This document shows positions 18,868-28,734 of a stretch of 64,000 nt of DNA, one piece after another. Source of the stretch: Achromobacter deleyi (GTDB lineage Bacteria > Pseudomonadota > Gammaproteobacteria > Burkholderiales > Burkholderiaceae_B); contig NZ_CP065997.1 of NCBI RefSeq assembly GCF_016127315.1, positions 4,154,001 through 4,218,000 on the forward strand, read 5' to 3'. The notes below the pieces were generated by a model. That model had not been told where the DNA came from. It did no database searches and worked only from the letters and a program-made list of their open reading frames with translations. How positions within the stretch are numbered: the first letter of the stretch is position 1; each line of letters starts with the position of its first letter. The position numbers were made by a program, and so were the translations under genes.

Positions 18868-21800
18868 ATGGCCAGCACCACCCTCGGCGTCAAGGTCGAT
18901 GACGCGCTGCGCGACCGCCTGAAGGCCGCCGCGCAAAAACTCAATTGCACGCCGCACTGGCTGCACAAGCAGGCGATCCTCGCCTACCTGGACAAGATCG
19001 AGCGCGGCCACCTGCCGGCCGAGATGTCCCATCTGGGCGGCGAAGAGGGCGGCGATGACGAGGGCGGCGATCACCAGGCCGCCGCCACGCCGCCGTTCTA
19101 CGAATTCGGCCAGGACGTGCAGCCGCAATCGGTGCTGCGCGCCGCCATCACCGCCGCCTACCGCCGCCCCGAACCGGAGTGCGTGCCGCTGCTGCTGGGC
19201 CAGGCCCGCATGCCGAACCTGGAAAAGGTGCACGCCGTCGCCACCGATCTGGTCAAGAAGCTGCGCGGCAAGCGCACCGGCGGCGGGGTCGAGGGCCTGA
19301 TCCAGGAATTCTCGCTGTCGAGCCAGGAAGGCGTGGCGCTGATGTGCCTGGCAGAGGCGCTGCTGCGCATTCCCGACCGCGCCACGCGCGATGCGCTGAT
19401 CCGCGACAAGGTGTCCCGCGGCGACTGGAAGTCGCACATGGGCGGTTCGCAGTCGCTGTTCGTCAACGCCGCCACCTGGGGCCTGATGATCACCGGCAAG
19501 CTGGTGGCCGTGAGCAGCGAACAATCGCTGTCCAAGGCGTTGACGCGCCTGATCGGCAAGGGCGGCGAGCCGCTGGTGCGCAAGGGCGTGAACATCGCCA
19601 TGCGCATGATGGGCGAGCAGTTCGTGTCGGGCCAGACCATTTCCGAAGCGCTGGCCAACAACCGCAAGATGGAAGGCCGCGGCTTCCGCTATTCGTACGA
19701 CATGCTGGGCGAGGCCGCCACCACGGCCGAGGACGCCGACCGCTATTACGCGTCGTACGAGCAGGCCATCCACGCCATCGGCAAGGCCGCCGCCGGCCGC
19801 GGCATCTATGAAGGCCCGGGCATCTCGATCAAGCTGTCGGCGCTGCACCCGCGTTATTCGCGCGCCCAGCGCGAGCGCGTCATGGCCGAGCTGCTGCCGC
19901 GCGTGAAGGCGCTGACGATCCTGGCGCGCAGCTACGACATCGGCCTGAACATCGACGCCGAAGAGGCCGACCGCCTCGAGATCTCGCTGGACCTGCTGGA
20001 GGCGCTGTGCTTCACGCCCGAGCTGGAAGGCTGGAGCGGCATCGGCTTCGTCATCCAGGCCTACCAGAAGCGCGCGCCGTTCGTGATCGACTACGTCATC
20101 GACCTGGCCCGCCGCAGCCGCCATCGCGTGATGGTGCGCCTGGTCAAGGGCGCCTATTGGGACAGCGAGATCAAGCGCGCCCAGGTCGACGGCCTGGAGG
20201 GCTATCCGGTCTACACCCGCAAGGTCTACACCGACGTGGCCTACCTGGCCTGCGCCCGCAAGCTGCTGGGCGCGCCGGAAGCCGTGTATCCGCAGTTCGC
20301 CACCCACAACGCCTACACGCTGGCGGCGATCTACCAGCTGGCCGGCCAGAACTACTACCCGGGCCAGTATGAGTTCCAGTGCCTGCACGGCATGGGCGAA
20401 CCGCTGTACGACGAAGTGGTCGGACCGCTGGCGCAGGGCAAGCTGAATCGCCCCTGCCGCATCTACGCCCCGGTCGGCACGCACGAAACGCTGCTGGCCT
20501 ACCTGGTGCGCCGCCTGCTGGAGAACGGCGCCAACACCTCGTTCGTCAACCTCATCGGCGACGAGAGCATTCCGGTCGAGACGCTGGTGGCCGATCCGGT
20601 CGAGGCCGCCTCGCGCATCGTGCCGCTGGGCGCGCCGCATGAGAAGATCCCGTTGCCGCGCGAGCTGTATGGCAATCCGCAGCAGGGCGCGCGCGCCAAC
20701 TCCGCCGGCCTGGACCTGAGCAACGAACACCGCCTGGGCTCGCTCTCGGCCGCGCTGCTGACCAGCGCCGCCACGCCCTGGCGCGCCGCGCCCATGCTGG
20801 GCGAGGGCGACGGCGCCTGGGACATGGCCCGCGCCATCGAAGTGCGCAACCCGGCCAACCTGCGCGACGTGGTCGGCCATGTCATCGAAGCCAACGGCGA
20901 GGAAGCCGAGATCGCCTTGCGCGCCGCCGCCAATGCCGCGCCCATCTGGCAATCGACCCCGGTGGCCGAGCGCGCGCAATGCCTGCGCCGCGCCGCGCAA
21001 TTGCTGGAAGAGCAGATGCAGACCCTGCTGGGCCTGATCGTGCGCGAGGCCGGCAAGTCGCTGCCCAACGCCATCGCCGAAGTGCGCGAGGCGGTGGACT
21101 TCCTGCGCTACTACGCCGACCAGGCCGACCGCGAATTCGGCAACGACACGCACCGCCCGCTGGGCACCGTGCTGTGCATCAGCCCGTGGAATTTCCCGCT
21201 GGCCATCTTCACCGGCCAGGTCGCGGCCGCGCTGGCCGCCGGCAACACCGTGCTGGCCAAGCCCGCCGAGCAGACGCCGCTGATCGCGGCGCAGGCGGTG
21301 GCGATCCTGCGCGCCGCTGGCGTGCCGGCCGGCGCGGTGCAACTGCTGCCGGGCCGCGGCGAGACCGTGGGCGCCCAGCTGGTGGCCAGCCCCGGCGTGC
21401 GCGGCGTGATGTTCACCGGTTCGACCGACGTGGCGCGCATCATCGCGCGCACGCTGGCCGATCGCCTGGACGACGACGGCCACACCATTCCGCTGATCGC
21501 CGAGACCGGCGGCCAGAACGCCATGGTGGTGGATTCGTCGGCGCTGTCCGAGCAGGTGGTGTTCGACGTGCTCAGCTCGGCCTTCGATTCGGCCGGCCAG
21601 CGCTGTTCGGCGCTGCGCGTGCTGTGCGTGCAGGAAGACAACGCCGATCACGTCCTGACGATGCTGCGCGGCGCGATGCGCGAGCTGAGCGTGGGCAACC
21701 CGGACCGCCTGTCGGTCGACGTCGGCCCGGTCATCGACACCGAGGCGCGCAATGGCATCCAGCGCCACATCGACACGATGCGTACCGCCGGCCACCGCGT

Positions 21801-22689
21801 CGACCAGGTCGAGCTGAACGGCGAATGCCGCCACGGCACCTTCGTGGCGCCCACCATCATCGAGATCGACCACGTCAGCGAGCTGACCCGCGAGGTGTTC
21901 GGCCCGGTGCTGCACGTGGTGCGCTACGCCCGCGACGAGCTGGACGCGCTGCTGGACGCCATCAACGGCACCGGCTACGGCCTGACCTTCGGCGTGCATA
22001 CCCGCATCGACGAAACCATCGCCCACGTGACTGGCCAGGTCCATGCCGGCAACGTCTACGTCAACCGTAACATCGTCGGCGCGGTGGTCGGCGTGCAGCC
22101 CTTCGGCGGCGAGTGCCTGTCGGGCACCGGTCCCAAGGCTGGCGGCCCGCTGTATATGTACCGCCTGCTGGGCACGCGCCCCGAGGGCCTGCCGCCGGCG
22201 CTGGACGCGGCGGCGCCGCTGCCGCAGCGCATCGCGCTGCCGGGCCCCACGGGCGAGACCAACACCTATCTGGTCGAGCCGCGCGGCGCGGTCTATTGCG
22301 TGGCCGCCACCGAGGCCGGCGCGCGCGCGCAGTGGGCCGCGGCGCGCCTGACGGGCAACCACGCCTGGTTCGCCGATACGCCGGCCGCACAGGCGCTGCT
22401 GGCCACGCTGGATGCCGAGCAGCAGGGCCAGGCGGGTATCCTGGCGGATGACGAGGTCGACCAGGCCGATTATCGGGCGGTGCTGTTCGAGGGCGACGGC
22501 GACGCGCTGCGCGCCCTGAACCAGCGCATCGCGCAGCGGCCGGGCGCGATCCTGGCGGTGCATGGCCTGACCTCGGACGCGTTGGCGGCCGGCGTCTCGT
22601 ATGTGCCGGAACGCCTCCTGACCGAGCGTTCCATCAGCGTCAACACGGCCGCGGCCGGCGGCAACGCCAGCCTGATGACCATCGGCTGA
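18868..22689 (+). CDS. putA: Trifunctional proline utilisation protein PutA (PRODH / P5C dehydrogenase / repressor)
   Basis: 1273 residues. The N-terminal 45 residues (TTLGVKVDDALRDRLKAAAQ) are a ribbon-helix-helix DNA-binding domain, so the protein is also a repressor. The FAD-dependent proline dehydrogenase barrel follows (about 190-570; RLVKGAYWDSEIKRAQ and the YAPVGTHETLLAYLVRRLLE end). The NAD-dependent aldehyde dehydrogenase occupies about 650-1130 (SPWNFPLAIFTGQ, catalytic Cys in GQRCSALRVLC, ETGGQNAM). A C-terminal domain completes it. It oxidises proline to glutamate at the inner membrane. ATG preceded by AGGAAG. Two dyads upstream are candidate operators. No putP transporter is adjacent; a liv importer follows. 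Confidence 0.97.
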   Translation: MASTTLGVKVDDALRDRLKAAAQKLNCTPHWLHKQAILAYLDKIERGHLPAEMSHLGGEEGGDDEGGDHQAAATPPFYEFGQDVQPQSVLRAAITAAYRRPEPECVPLLLGQARMPNLEKVHAVATDLVKKLRGKRTGGGVEGLIQEFSLSSQEGVALMCLAEALLRIPDRATRDALIRDKVSRGDWKSHMGGSQSLFVNAATWGLMITGKLVAVSSEQSLSKALTRLIGKGGEPLVRKGVNIAMRMMGEQFVSGQTISEALANNRKMEGRGFRYSYDMLGEAATTAEDADRYYASYEQAIHAIGKAAAGRGIYEGPGISIKLSALHPRYSRAQRERVMAELLPRVKALTILARSYDIGLNIDAEEADRLEISLDLLEALCFTPELEGWSGIGFVIQAYQKRAPFVIDYVIDLARRSRHRVMVRLVKGAYWDSEIKRAQVDGLEGYPVYTRKVYTDVAYLACARKLLGAPEAVYPQFATHNAYTLAAIYQLAGQNYYPGQYEFQCLHGMGEPLYDEVVGPLAQGKLNRPCRIYAPVGTHETLLAYLVRRLLENGANTSFVNLIGDESIPVETLVADPVEAASRIVPLGAPHEKIPLPRELYGNPQQGARANSAGLDLSNEHRLGSLSAALLTSAATPWRAAPMLGEGDGAWDMARAIEVRNPANLRDVVGHVIEANGEEAEIALRAAANAAPIWQSTPVAERAQCLRRAAQLLEEQMQTLLGLIVREAGKSLPNAIAEVREAVDFLRYYADQADREFGNDTHRPLGTVLCISPWNFPLAIFTGQVAAALAAGNTVLAKPAEQTPLIAAQAVAILRAAGVPAGAVQLLPGRGETVGAQLVASPGVRGVMFTGSTDVARIIARTLADRLDDDGHTIPLIAETGGQNAMVVDSSALSEQVVFDVLSSAFDSAGQRCSALRVLCVQEDNADHVLTMLRGAMRELSVGNPDRLSVDVGPVIDTEARNGIQRHIDTMRTAGHRVDQVELNGECRHGTFVAPTIIEIDHVSELTREVFGPVLHVVRYARDELDALLDAINGTGYGLTFGVHTRIDETIAHVTGQVHAGNVYVNRNIVGAVVGVQPFGGECLSGTGPKAGGPLYMYRLLGTRPEGLPPALDAAAPLPQRIALPGPTGETNTYLVEPRGAVYCVAATEAGARAQWAAARLTGNHAWFADTPAAQALLATLDAEQQGQAGILADDEVDQADYRAVLFEGDGDALRALNQRIAQRPGAILAVHGLTSDALAAGVSYVPERLLTERSISVNTAAAGGNASLMTIG

Positions 22690-22701
22690 GCGTGACCGAG
22701 G

Positions 22702-22729
22702 GGTAACCCTTGGGAAACCAAGGGTTATC
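22702..22729 (+). terminator. putA terminator hairpin with GAAA tetraloop
   Basis: Stem GGTAACCCTTGG / CCAAGGGTTATC (one mismatch) closing a GAAA tetraloop, 12 nt after the putA stop. No T-run follows. Its arms share the TAACCC core with the dyad upstream of putA, so an operator role cannot be excluded. Confidence 0.6.
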
Positions 22730-22744
22730 TCCAATATCTCGCAA

Positions 22745-22751
22745 GGTTGCA
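22745..22751 (+). promoter_or_regulatory. GTTGCA element upstream of the binding-protein gene
   Basis: GGTTGCA, the half of the putative PutA operator, lies about 130 nt before the liv binding-protein start. A hexamer match is weak evidence; it is recorded because putA is the neighbouring gene. Confidence 0.2.
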
Positions 22752-22876
22752 CTGGAAGCAAAATCCGGTCGCACCTGAAGTTCGATTGTGGCAACCCGGC
22801 AATCGCACTCAAATAGATCACCTGGCCCAAAAGCCCAGGTATAACAAAGCCACATCCGACATACCGGAGGATTCCA

Positions 22877-24022
22877 ATGAAGTTTCGCACCACTTTGAAG
22901 CTTGTCGCCGCCAGCATCGCCGCGGTCGGCATGGCCGCCGCCGCGCAGGCCGCCGACATCAAGTTTGGCTTTGCCGCGCCCCTGACCGGTCCCCAGTCGC
23001 ACTACGGCGAGGACATGCAGAACGGCCTGAACCTGGCCTTGGAAGAAGCCAACAAGAAGGGCATCAAGATCGACGGCCAGCCCGCCAAGTTCGTGCTGGT
23101 GTCGCGCGATGACCAGGCTGACCCGCGCGTCGGCGTGCAGGTCGCGCAGCAGCTGGTCGACGAGAATGTCGTCGGCATCCTGGGCCACTTCAATTCGGGC
23201 ACCACGATCCCCGCGTCGCGCGTCTACCACGAAGCCGGCCTGCCGCAGATCGCCATGGCGACCTCGCCCGAGTACACCAAGCAAGGCTACGAAACCACCT
23301 TCCGCATGATGACCAGCGACACCCAGCAGGGCGCCGCGGTCGGCAAGTTCATGGTGCAGAGCCTGAAGGCCAAGAAGGTCGCCATCATCGACGACCGCAC
23401 CGCCTACGGCCAGGGCCTGGCCGACGAGGTCGAGAAGGCCGTCAAGGCCGCCGGCGGCCAGGTGGTGCGCCGCGAGTACACGACGGACAAGGCCAACGAC
23501 TTCACGGCCATCCTGACCAACATCAAGGGCTCGGCGCCCGACGCCATCTTCTATGGCGGCCTGGACGCGCAGTCCGGCCCGATGAAGCGCCAGCTGGCCA
23601 CTCTCGGCCTGAAGGCGCCGCTGGTCTCGGGTGAAATGACCCGCAGCGACACCTTCATCAAGCTGGCCGGCGACGCCGCCGACGGCACCTTCGCCTCGCT
23701 GGCCGGCGTGCCGCTGGACAAGATGGCCGCGGGCAAGGACTTCGAGCAGCGCTACCAGGCGCGCTTCAAGAAGGCTCCCGGCGTCTACGCGCCGTACGCC
23801 TATGACGGCGCCTGGAACATGATCAGCGCCATCGAAGCCGCCGGTTCGGCCAAGCCCGAGAAGTACCTGCCGGAACTGGCCAAGCTGAACCGCAAGGGCG
23901 CGACCAGCGAGCACATCGCCTACGACAAGAACGGCGACCTGAAGGAAATCTCCGTCACCATCTACGAAGTCAAGAATGGCAAGTGGGAGATGGTTGAAAC
24001 GATGGTCAGCCAGGCCAACTAA
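22877..24022 (+). CDS. Branched-chain amino-acid ABC transporter, periplasmic binding protein
   Basis: 381 residues. Signal peptide MKFRTTLKLVAASIAAVGMAA ending AQA before ADIKFGFAAPLTGPQSHYGE, the typical start of Leu/Ile/Val-type (LivJ/LivK, type I fold) receptors. Further family segments: VGVQVAQQLVDENVVGILGHFNSGTT and GIYAP-type 'APYAYDGAWNMISAIEAAG'. It captures substrate in the periplasm for LivHMGF encoded downstream. A good GGAGG Shine-Dalgarno precedes the ATG. A GC-rich stem-loop (24036-24065) after the stop separates it from livH, an arrangement that usually lets the receptor be made in excess. Substrate is Leu/Ile/Val or a related amino acid; not decidable. Confidence 0.93.
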   Translation: MKFRTTLKLVAASIAAVGMAAAAQAADIKFGFAAPLTGPQSHYGEDMQNGLNLALEEANKKGIKIDGQPAKFVLVSRDDQADPRVGVQVAQQLVDENVVGILGHFNSGTTIPASRVYHEAGLPQIAMATSPEYTKQGYETTFRMMTSDTQQGAAVGKFMVQSLKAKKVAIIDDRTAYGQGLADEVEKAVKAAGGQVVRREYTTDKANDFTAILTNIKGSAPDAIFYGGLDAQSGPMKRQLATLGLKAPLVSGEMTRSDTFIKLAGDAADGTFASLAGVPLDKMAAGKDFEQRYQARFKKAPGVYAPYAYDGAWNMISAIEAAGSAKPEKYLPELAKLNRKGATSEHIAYDKNGDLKEISVTIYEVKNGKWEMVETMVSQAN

Positions 24023-24035
24023 GGTTGCCTGACCC

Positions 24036-24065
24036 GGCCAGGACGCGGCGCCGCCGCGCCTGGCC
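24036..24065 (+). terminator. Stem-loop between binding-protein gene and livH (attenuator or RNA stabiliser)
   Basis: Strong GC stem GGCCAGG(A)CGCGGCG pairing with CCGCCGCGCCTGGCC, one bulged A, 14 nt after the receptor stop. No T-run, so partial termination or 3'-end protection of the receptor message is more likely than full termination. Confidence 0.5.
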
Positions 24066-24179
24066 ATCTTGACCCCGCGCGCGCCGCCCGGCGTGGCGGT
24101 GATCTGCGCGAAGGCGGCCCCCCGGGCCGCGCCGTATCCGATACTCGCGTGATTTTTCCAGGCTTATTCTGCGGCCCCT

Positions 24180-25109
24180 ATGGATATCTTCATTCAACAA
24201 CTGATTAACGGCGTCACGCTAGGCAGCGTGTACGCCCTGGTCGCCCTTGGCTACACCATGGTGTACGGCATCATCGGGCTGATCAACTTCGCGCATGGCG
24301 ACGTCGTCATGATCGGCGCGATGGCGGCGACCACGATCGCCATCTCGCTGGTCGGCGGCGACCCGTCCGCGTCCGCCTTCCTGGTGCTGGGCCTGGGCCT
24401 GCTGGTGTCCGTGCCGCTGTGCATGGCCGTGGGCTGGACCGCCGAGCGCGTGGCCTACCGGCCGCTGCGCCGCGCCCCGCGCCTGGCCGCCCTGATCACC
24501 GCCATCGGCGTCTCGATCATCCTGCAGAACGTGGCGATGATGGGCTGGGGCCGCAACTACCTGAACTTCCCGCAGGTGCTGACGCCGCAGGTGTTCGAGA
24601 TCTTCGGCGCCCGCATGAGCACGCTGCAGGTCGCCATCGTCGCGATCGCCGCGCTGATCATGGGCGGGCTGCTGGCCGTGGTGCACAAGACGCGCCTGGG
24701 CACCGCCATGCGCGCCACCGCGCAGAACCGCGAAGTGGCCGGCCTGATGGGCGTGAACATCAACACCGTGATTTCGGCGGCGTTCCTGATCGGTTCGGCG
24801 CTGGCCGCCGTGGCCGGCATGATGGTCGCCACCTACTACGGCGTGTCGCAATACACCATGGGCTTCATGCTGGGCCTGAAGGCCTTCACGGCCGCGGTGC
24901 TGGGCGGCATCGGCAACCTGGTCGGCGCCATGGCGGGCGGCCTGCTGCTGGGCATCATCGAATCGCTGGGCGCCGGCTACATCGGCGACCTGACCGGCGG
25001 CTTCCTGGGCAGCCACTACCAGGACGTGTTCGCGTTCTTCGTGCTGGTGCTGGTGCTGATTTTCCGTCCGTCCGGCCTGCTGGGCGAACGTGTGGGGGAC
25101 CGCGCATGA
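24180..25109 (+). CDS. livH: Branched-chain amino-acid ABC transporter permease LivH
   Basis: 309-residue inner-membrane permease. N-terminus MDIFIQQLINGVTLGSVYALVALGYTMVYGIIGLINFAHGD is the LivH signature; the cytoplasmic loop that docks the ATPase lies at MRATAQNREVAGLMGVNINTV. Eight or so hydrophobic helices. It forms the translocation pore with LivM. Its TGA overlaps the livM ATG (ATGA), showing translational coupling. The gene is 157 nt after the receptor gene, beyond a stem-loop. Confidence 0.95.
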   Translation: MDIFIQQLINGVTLGSVYALVALGYTMVYGIIGLINFAHGDVVMIGAMAATTIAISLVGGDPSASAFLVLGLGLLVSVPLCMAVGWTAERVAYRPLRRAPRLAALITAIGVSIILQNVAMMGWGRNYLNFPQVLTPQVFEIFGARMSTLQVAIVAIAALIMGGLLAVVHKTRLGTAMRATAQNREVAGLMGVNINTVISAAFLIGSALAAVAGMMVATYYGVSQYTMGFMLGLKAFTAAVLGGIGNLVGAMAGGLLLGIIESLGAGYIGDLTGGFLGSHYQDVFAFFVLVLVLIFRPSGLLGERVGDRA

Positions 25110-26190
25110 GCGCCACCCTGAAAAACAGCGGGCTGTCGACCCGCAACCTGATCGGCATCGCGCTGATCGGCATCGTGCTGGCGGTGCTGCCGTTCGTGAT
25201 CGGCATGGCCGGCCAGAGCTGGGTCCGCATCCTCAACTTCGCGCTGCTGTACGTGATGCTGTCGCTGGGCCTGAACATCGTGGTGGGCTTCGCCGGCCTG
25301 CTGGACCTGGGCTACATCGCGTTCTACGCGGTGGGCGCCTACACCTGGGCGCTGCTGGCCTCGCCGCACTTCGGCCTGCACCTGCCGTTCTGGGCGATCC
25401 TGCCGATCGCGCTGGCGGTGGCGTGCCTGTTCGGGGTGCTGCTAGGGGCGCCGACGCTGAAATTGCGTGGCGACTACCTGGCCATCGTGACGCTGGGCTT
25501 CGGCGAGATCATCCGCATCTTCCTGAACAACCTGAACGCGCCGGTCAACATCACCAACGGTCCGCAGGGCATCAACCGCATCGACACCTTCAAGGTGGGC
25601 GAGTTCGCCTTCGGCCGCACCGAGAGCCTGCTAGGCATCCGCGTGACCGGGCCGGAGAAGTACTACTACCTGCTGCTGGCGCTGACGCTCATCATCATCC
25701 TGGTGTGCGTGCGGCTGCAGAACTCGCGCATCGGCCGCGCCTGGGAAGCCATCCGCGAAGACGAGATCGCCGCCAAGGCGATGGGCATCAACACCCGCAA
25801 CATCAAGCTGCTGGCCTTCGCCATGGGCGCCTCGTTCGGCGGCGTGGCGGGCGCGCTGTTCGCGTCGATGCAGGGCTTCGTCAGCCCCGAGAGCTTCTCG
25901 CTGATGGAATCGATCTCGATCCTGTGCATGGTGGTGCTGGGCGGCATGGGCCACATCCCGGGCGTGATCCTGGGCGCGCTGATCCTGGCCGCGCTGCCGG
26001 AATTCCTGCGCGCCGTGGTCGAGCCGGTGCAGCACATGCTGTTCGGCGCGGTGGTGCTGGATCCCGAGGGCATCCGCATGCTGCTGTTCGGCCTGGCGAT
26101 GGTGTGCGTGATGCTGTTCCGTCCCGCCGGCCTGTGGCCGTCCGCCGTGCGCAAGCGCGAGCTGGCCACCAAGACCCAGGGAGGCGCGGC

Positions 26191-26194
<4 letters not shown>
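25106..26194 (+). CDS. livM: Branched-chain amino-acid ABC transporter permease LivM
   Basis: 362-residue inner-membrane permease. LivM hallmarks: YVMLSLGLNIVVGFAGLLDLGYIAFYAVGAY, then LRGDYLAIVTLGFGEIIRI, and the ATPase-contact loop AWEAIREDEIAAKAMGIN. Partner of LivH. The ATG at 25106 overlaps the livH stop (ATGA) and the 3' end overlaps the livG start in the same way, so the permease and ATPase genes are translationally coupled. Reading the frame further upstream is possible but would overlap livH heavily and adds non-family sequence. Confidence 0.95.
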
Positions 26195-26987
<793 letters not shown>

Positions 26988-26991
<4 letters not shown>

Positions 26992-27725
26992 CGACGGCAA
27001 GCAAACCCCTACTGGAACTGCGCGGCCTGCAGGTCGCGTACGGCGGCATCCGCGCGGTGCGCGGCATCGACCTGCGCGTGGACGAAGGCGAACTGGTGTG
27101 CCTGATCGGCGCCAACGGCGCCGGCAAGAGCACGACCCTGCGCGCCATCTGCGGCCTGGTGCCGCTGGCCGGCGGCGAAGTGGTCTACGACGGCCAGTCC
27201 ATCGGCGGCCGCAAGTCGCACGAGCTGGTGCGCCAGGGCCTGGTGATGGTGCCGGAGGGCCGCGGTATCTTCGGCCAGCTCACCATCGAGGAAAACCTGG
27301 CGATGGGCGCCTACATCCGGCGCGATGCCGCGCAGGTGCGGCAGGACACCGACCGCGTGTTCACGCTGTTCCCGCGCCTGGCCGAACGCCGCAAGCAGGC
27401 GGCCGGCACGCTGTCGGGCGGCGAGCAGCAGATGGTGGCCATGGGCCGCGCGATGATCGCGCGCCCCAGGCTGCTGCTGCTGGACGAGCCCTCGATGGGC
27501 CTGGCGCCACTGATGGTCGAGAAGGTCTTCGAGGTGGTGCGCACCATCGCCAGCGAAGGCGTGACGATCCTGCTGATCGAGCAGAACGCCCGCCTGGCGC
27601 TGGAGAACAGTCATCGCGGTTACGTGATGGAGTCCGGCGAGATCACCTTGTCGGGTCCGGCCCGCGACATGCTGCACGATCCCAAGGTGCGCGCCGCGTA
27701 CCTGGGGGAAGTGGAAGAGGCCTAG
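26988..27725 (+). CDS. livF: Branched-chain amino-acid ABC transporter ATPase LivF
   Basis: 245 residues. Walker A GANGAGKST, LivF motif VPEGRGIFGQLTIEENLAMG, signature LSGGEQQMVAMGRAM, Walker B LLLLDEPSMGLAPLMV and LLIEQNARLAL. Pairs with LivG under the LivHM pore. Last gene of the liv operon; a clear terminator follows at 27747. Confidence 0.95.
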
Positions 27726-27746
27726 GCCCGTCCGTTTGTCGCAATG

Positions 27747-27775
27747 AAAAAGCCCGGCCATGCCGGGCTTTTTTT
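27747..27775 (+). terminator. Terminator of the liv operon
   Basis: AGCCCGGC / GCCGGGCT stem with a 3-nt loop, flanked by AAAA and a T7 run, 22 nt after livF. The A-run makes it usable on the minus strand too, for the convergent hydrolase gene. Confidence 0.92.
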
Positions 27776-27787
27776 CGTGCCTCTGGA

Positions 27788-28585
27788 TCAGGCGGCGTGG
27801 CGCTTCAGGAAGCCTTCGATGAGGGCGGCGAAGGCGGGCGGGCGCTCCTGCATCGGGTAATGGCCGCAATGCGCGATGACGTGCAGCGTCGCGTTGGGAT
27901 GCCAGGCCAGGAAGGTGCCTTGCATCGCTTGCGCGTCGATTCCCGGATCCTGGTCGCCGACCACGACCAGGAACGGCGTATCGAGTCCGCGCACGGCGTC
28001 GACGAAATCCGCCGTCACCAGCATGTCCAGGTACTTGTGCCGGCAGGCGGGCGCCACGGTCGCGCGGTTGTGCCGCACCTTGGCCCGCGCCCAGGCGTCG
28101 GACAGGCCGCCGGAGACGAACTGGAACAGCCGCCGCAAGGCCTCGTCGTCATCGGCCGTGCTGGCGAAGAACGCCAGGGCTTCCGGGCCCAGTCGGTTGC
28201 CGGTGGCCGAGACGGGGCATACCGCAATGGCGCTGATGACGCGCGACGGCGCGTCCGCCGCCAGCCGCTGCGTGATCATGCCGGTCATCGAGTGGCCGAT
28301 GACGTGGAATCGTTGCCAGCCGAGCCGGTCGGCGAGCGCGAGGCAGTCGGCGGCGATTTCCTCGACCGTGCAGGCGCCGGTCAGTTCGATGGACAGGCCG
28401 TAGCCGCGCAGATCGGCGAACACGTAGGTGAACGCGTCGCCGTCGAGCCAGGGCATGACGGCGTCGTAGTTGCCGTGGTCGCCGAGCCAGTCGTGCAGGA
28501 CCAGCACCGCAATCGGGCCATTGCCATGGCGCGCGTAGCCGAGGCCGGCATGCGAGCCGGGATGGATTTCAGGGGACGTCTTCAT
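27788..28585 (-). CDS. Alpha/beta-fold hydrolase
   Basis: 265 residues. Nucleophile elbow G-H-S99-M-T-G, acid in VVVGDQDPGID and base in HVIAHCGHYPMQE complete a Ser-Asp-His triad; the oxyanion segment LVLHDWLGDHGNY is near the N-terminus. Cytoplasmic (no signal). Likely a carboxylester or C-C bond hydrolase, but substrate is unknown. The ATG at 28585 has an AAGGAAA Shine-Dalgarno at good distance; an upstream in-frame ATG at 28654 would run through the terminator of the MFS gene and is rejected. Separated from the MFS gene by that terminator, so it is probably its own transcript. Confidence 0.88.
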   Translation of the reverse strand: MKTSPEIHPGSHAGLGYARHGNGPIAVLVLHDWLGDHGNYDAVMPWLDGDAFTYVFADLRGYGLSIELTGACTVEEIAADCLALADRLGWQRFHVIGHSMTGMITQRLAADAPSRVISAIAVCPVSATGNRLGPEALAFFASTADDDEALRRLFQFVSGGLSDAWARAKVRHNRATVAPACRHKYLDMLVTADFVDAVRGLDTPFLVVVGDQDPGIDAQAMQGTFLAWHPNATLHVIAHCGHYPMQERPPAFAALIEGFLKRHAA

Positions 28586-28618
28586 TCCAGGTTTCCTTGT
28601 GTGAGGGGAACGAAAACG

Positions 28619-28650
28619 AAACGCCCTCCCGGCGGACCGGGAGGGCGTTT
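28619..28650 (-). terminator. Terminator of the MFS transporter gene
   Basis: 14-bp perfect stem (AAACGCCCTCCCGG / CCGGGAGGGCGTTT) with a 4-nt loop; on the minus strand the T-rich TTCGTTTTCGTT follows. It lies 85 nt after the MFS stop and just before the hydrolase gene. Confidence 0.85.
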
Positions 28651-28734
28651 TCAAAGTGCCGCCATCCTATCAAATCGGCGGCGCGGGCGTCAACGGGGCG
28701 GCATCGCCGGCGGCGCGCTGGCGGGAAGGCCGGC

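Noticed and set aside
18802..22962. 1386-codon minus-strand frame opposite putA
   Set aside because: Shadow of putA; composition dominated by Arg, Gln, His, no motif or start signals.
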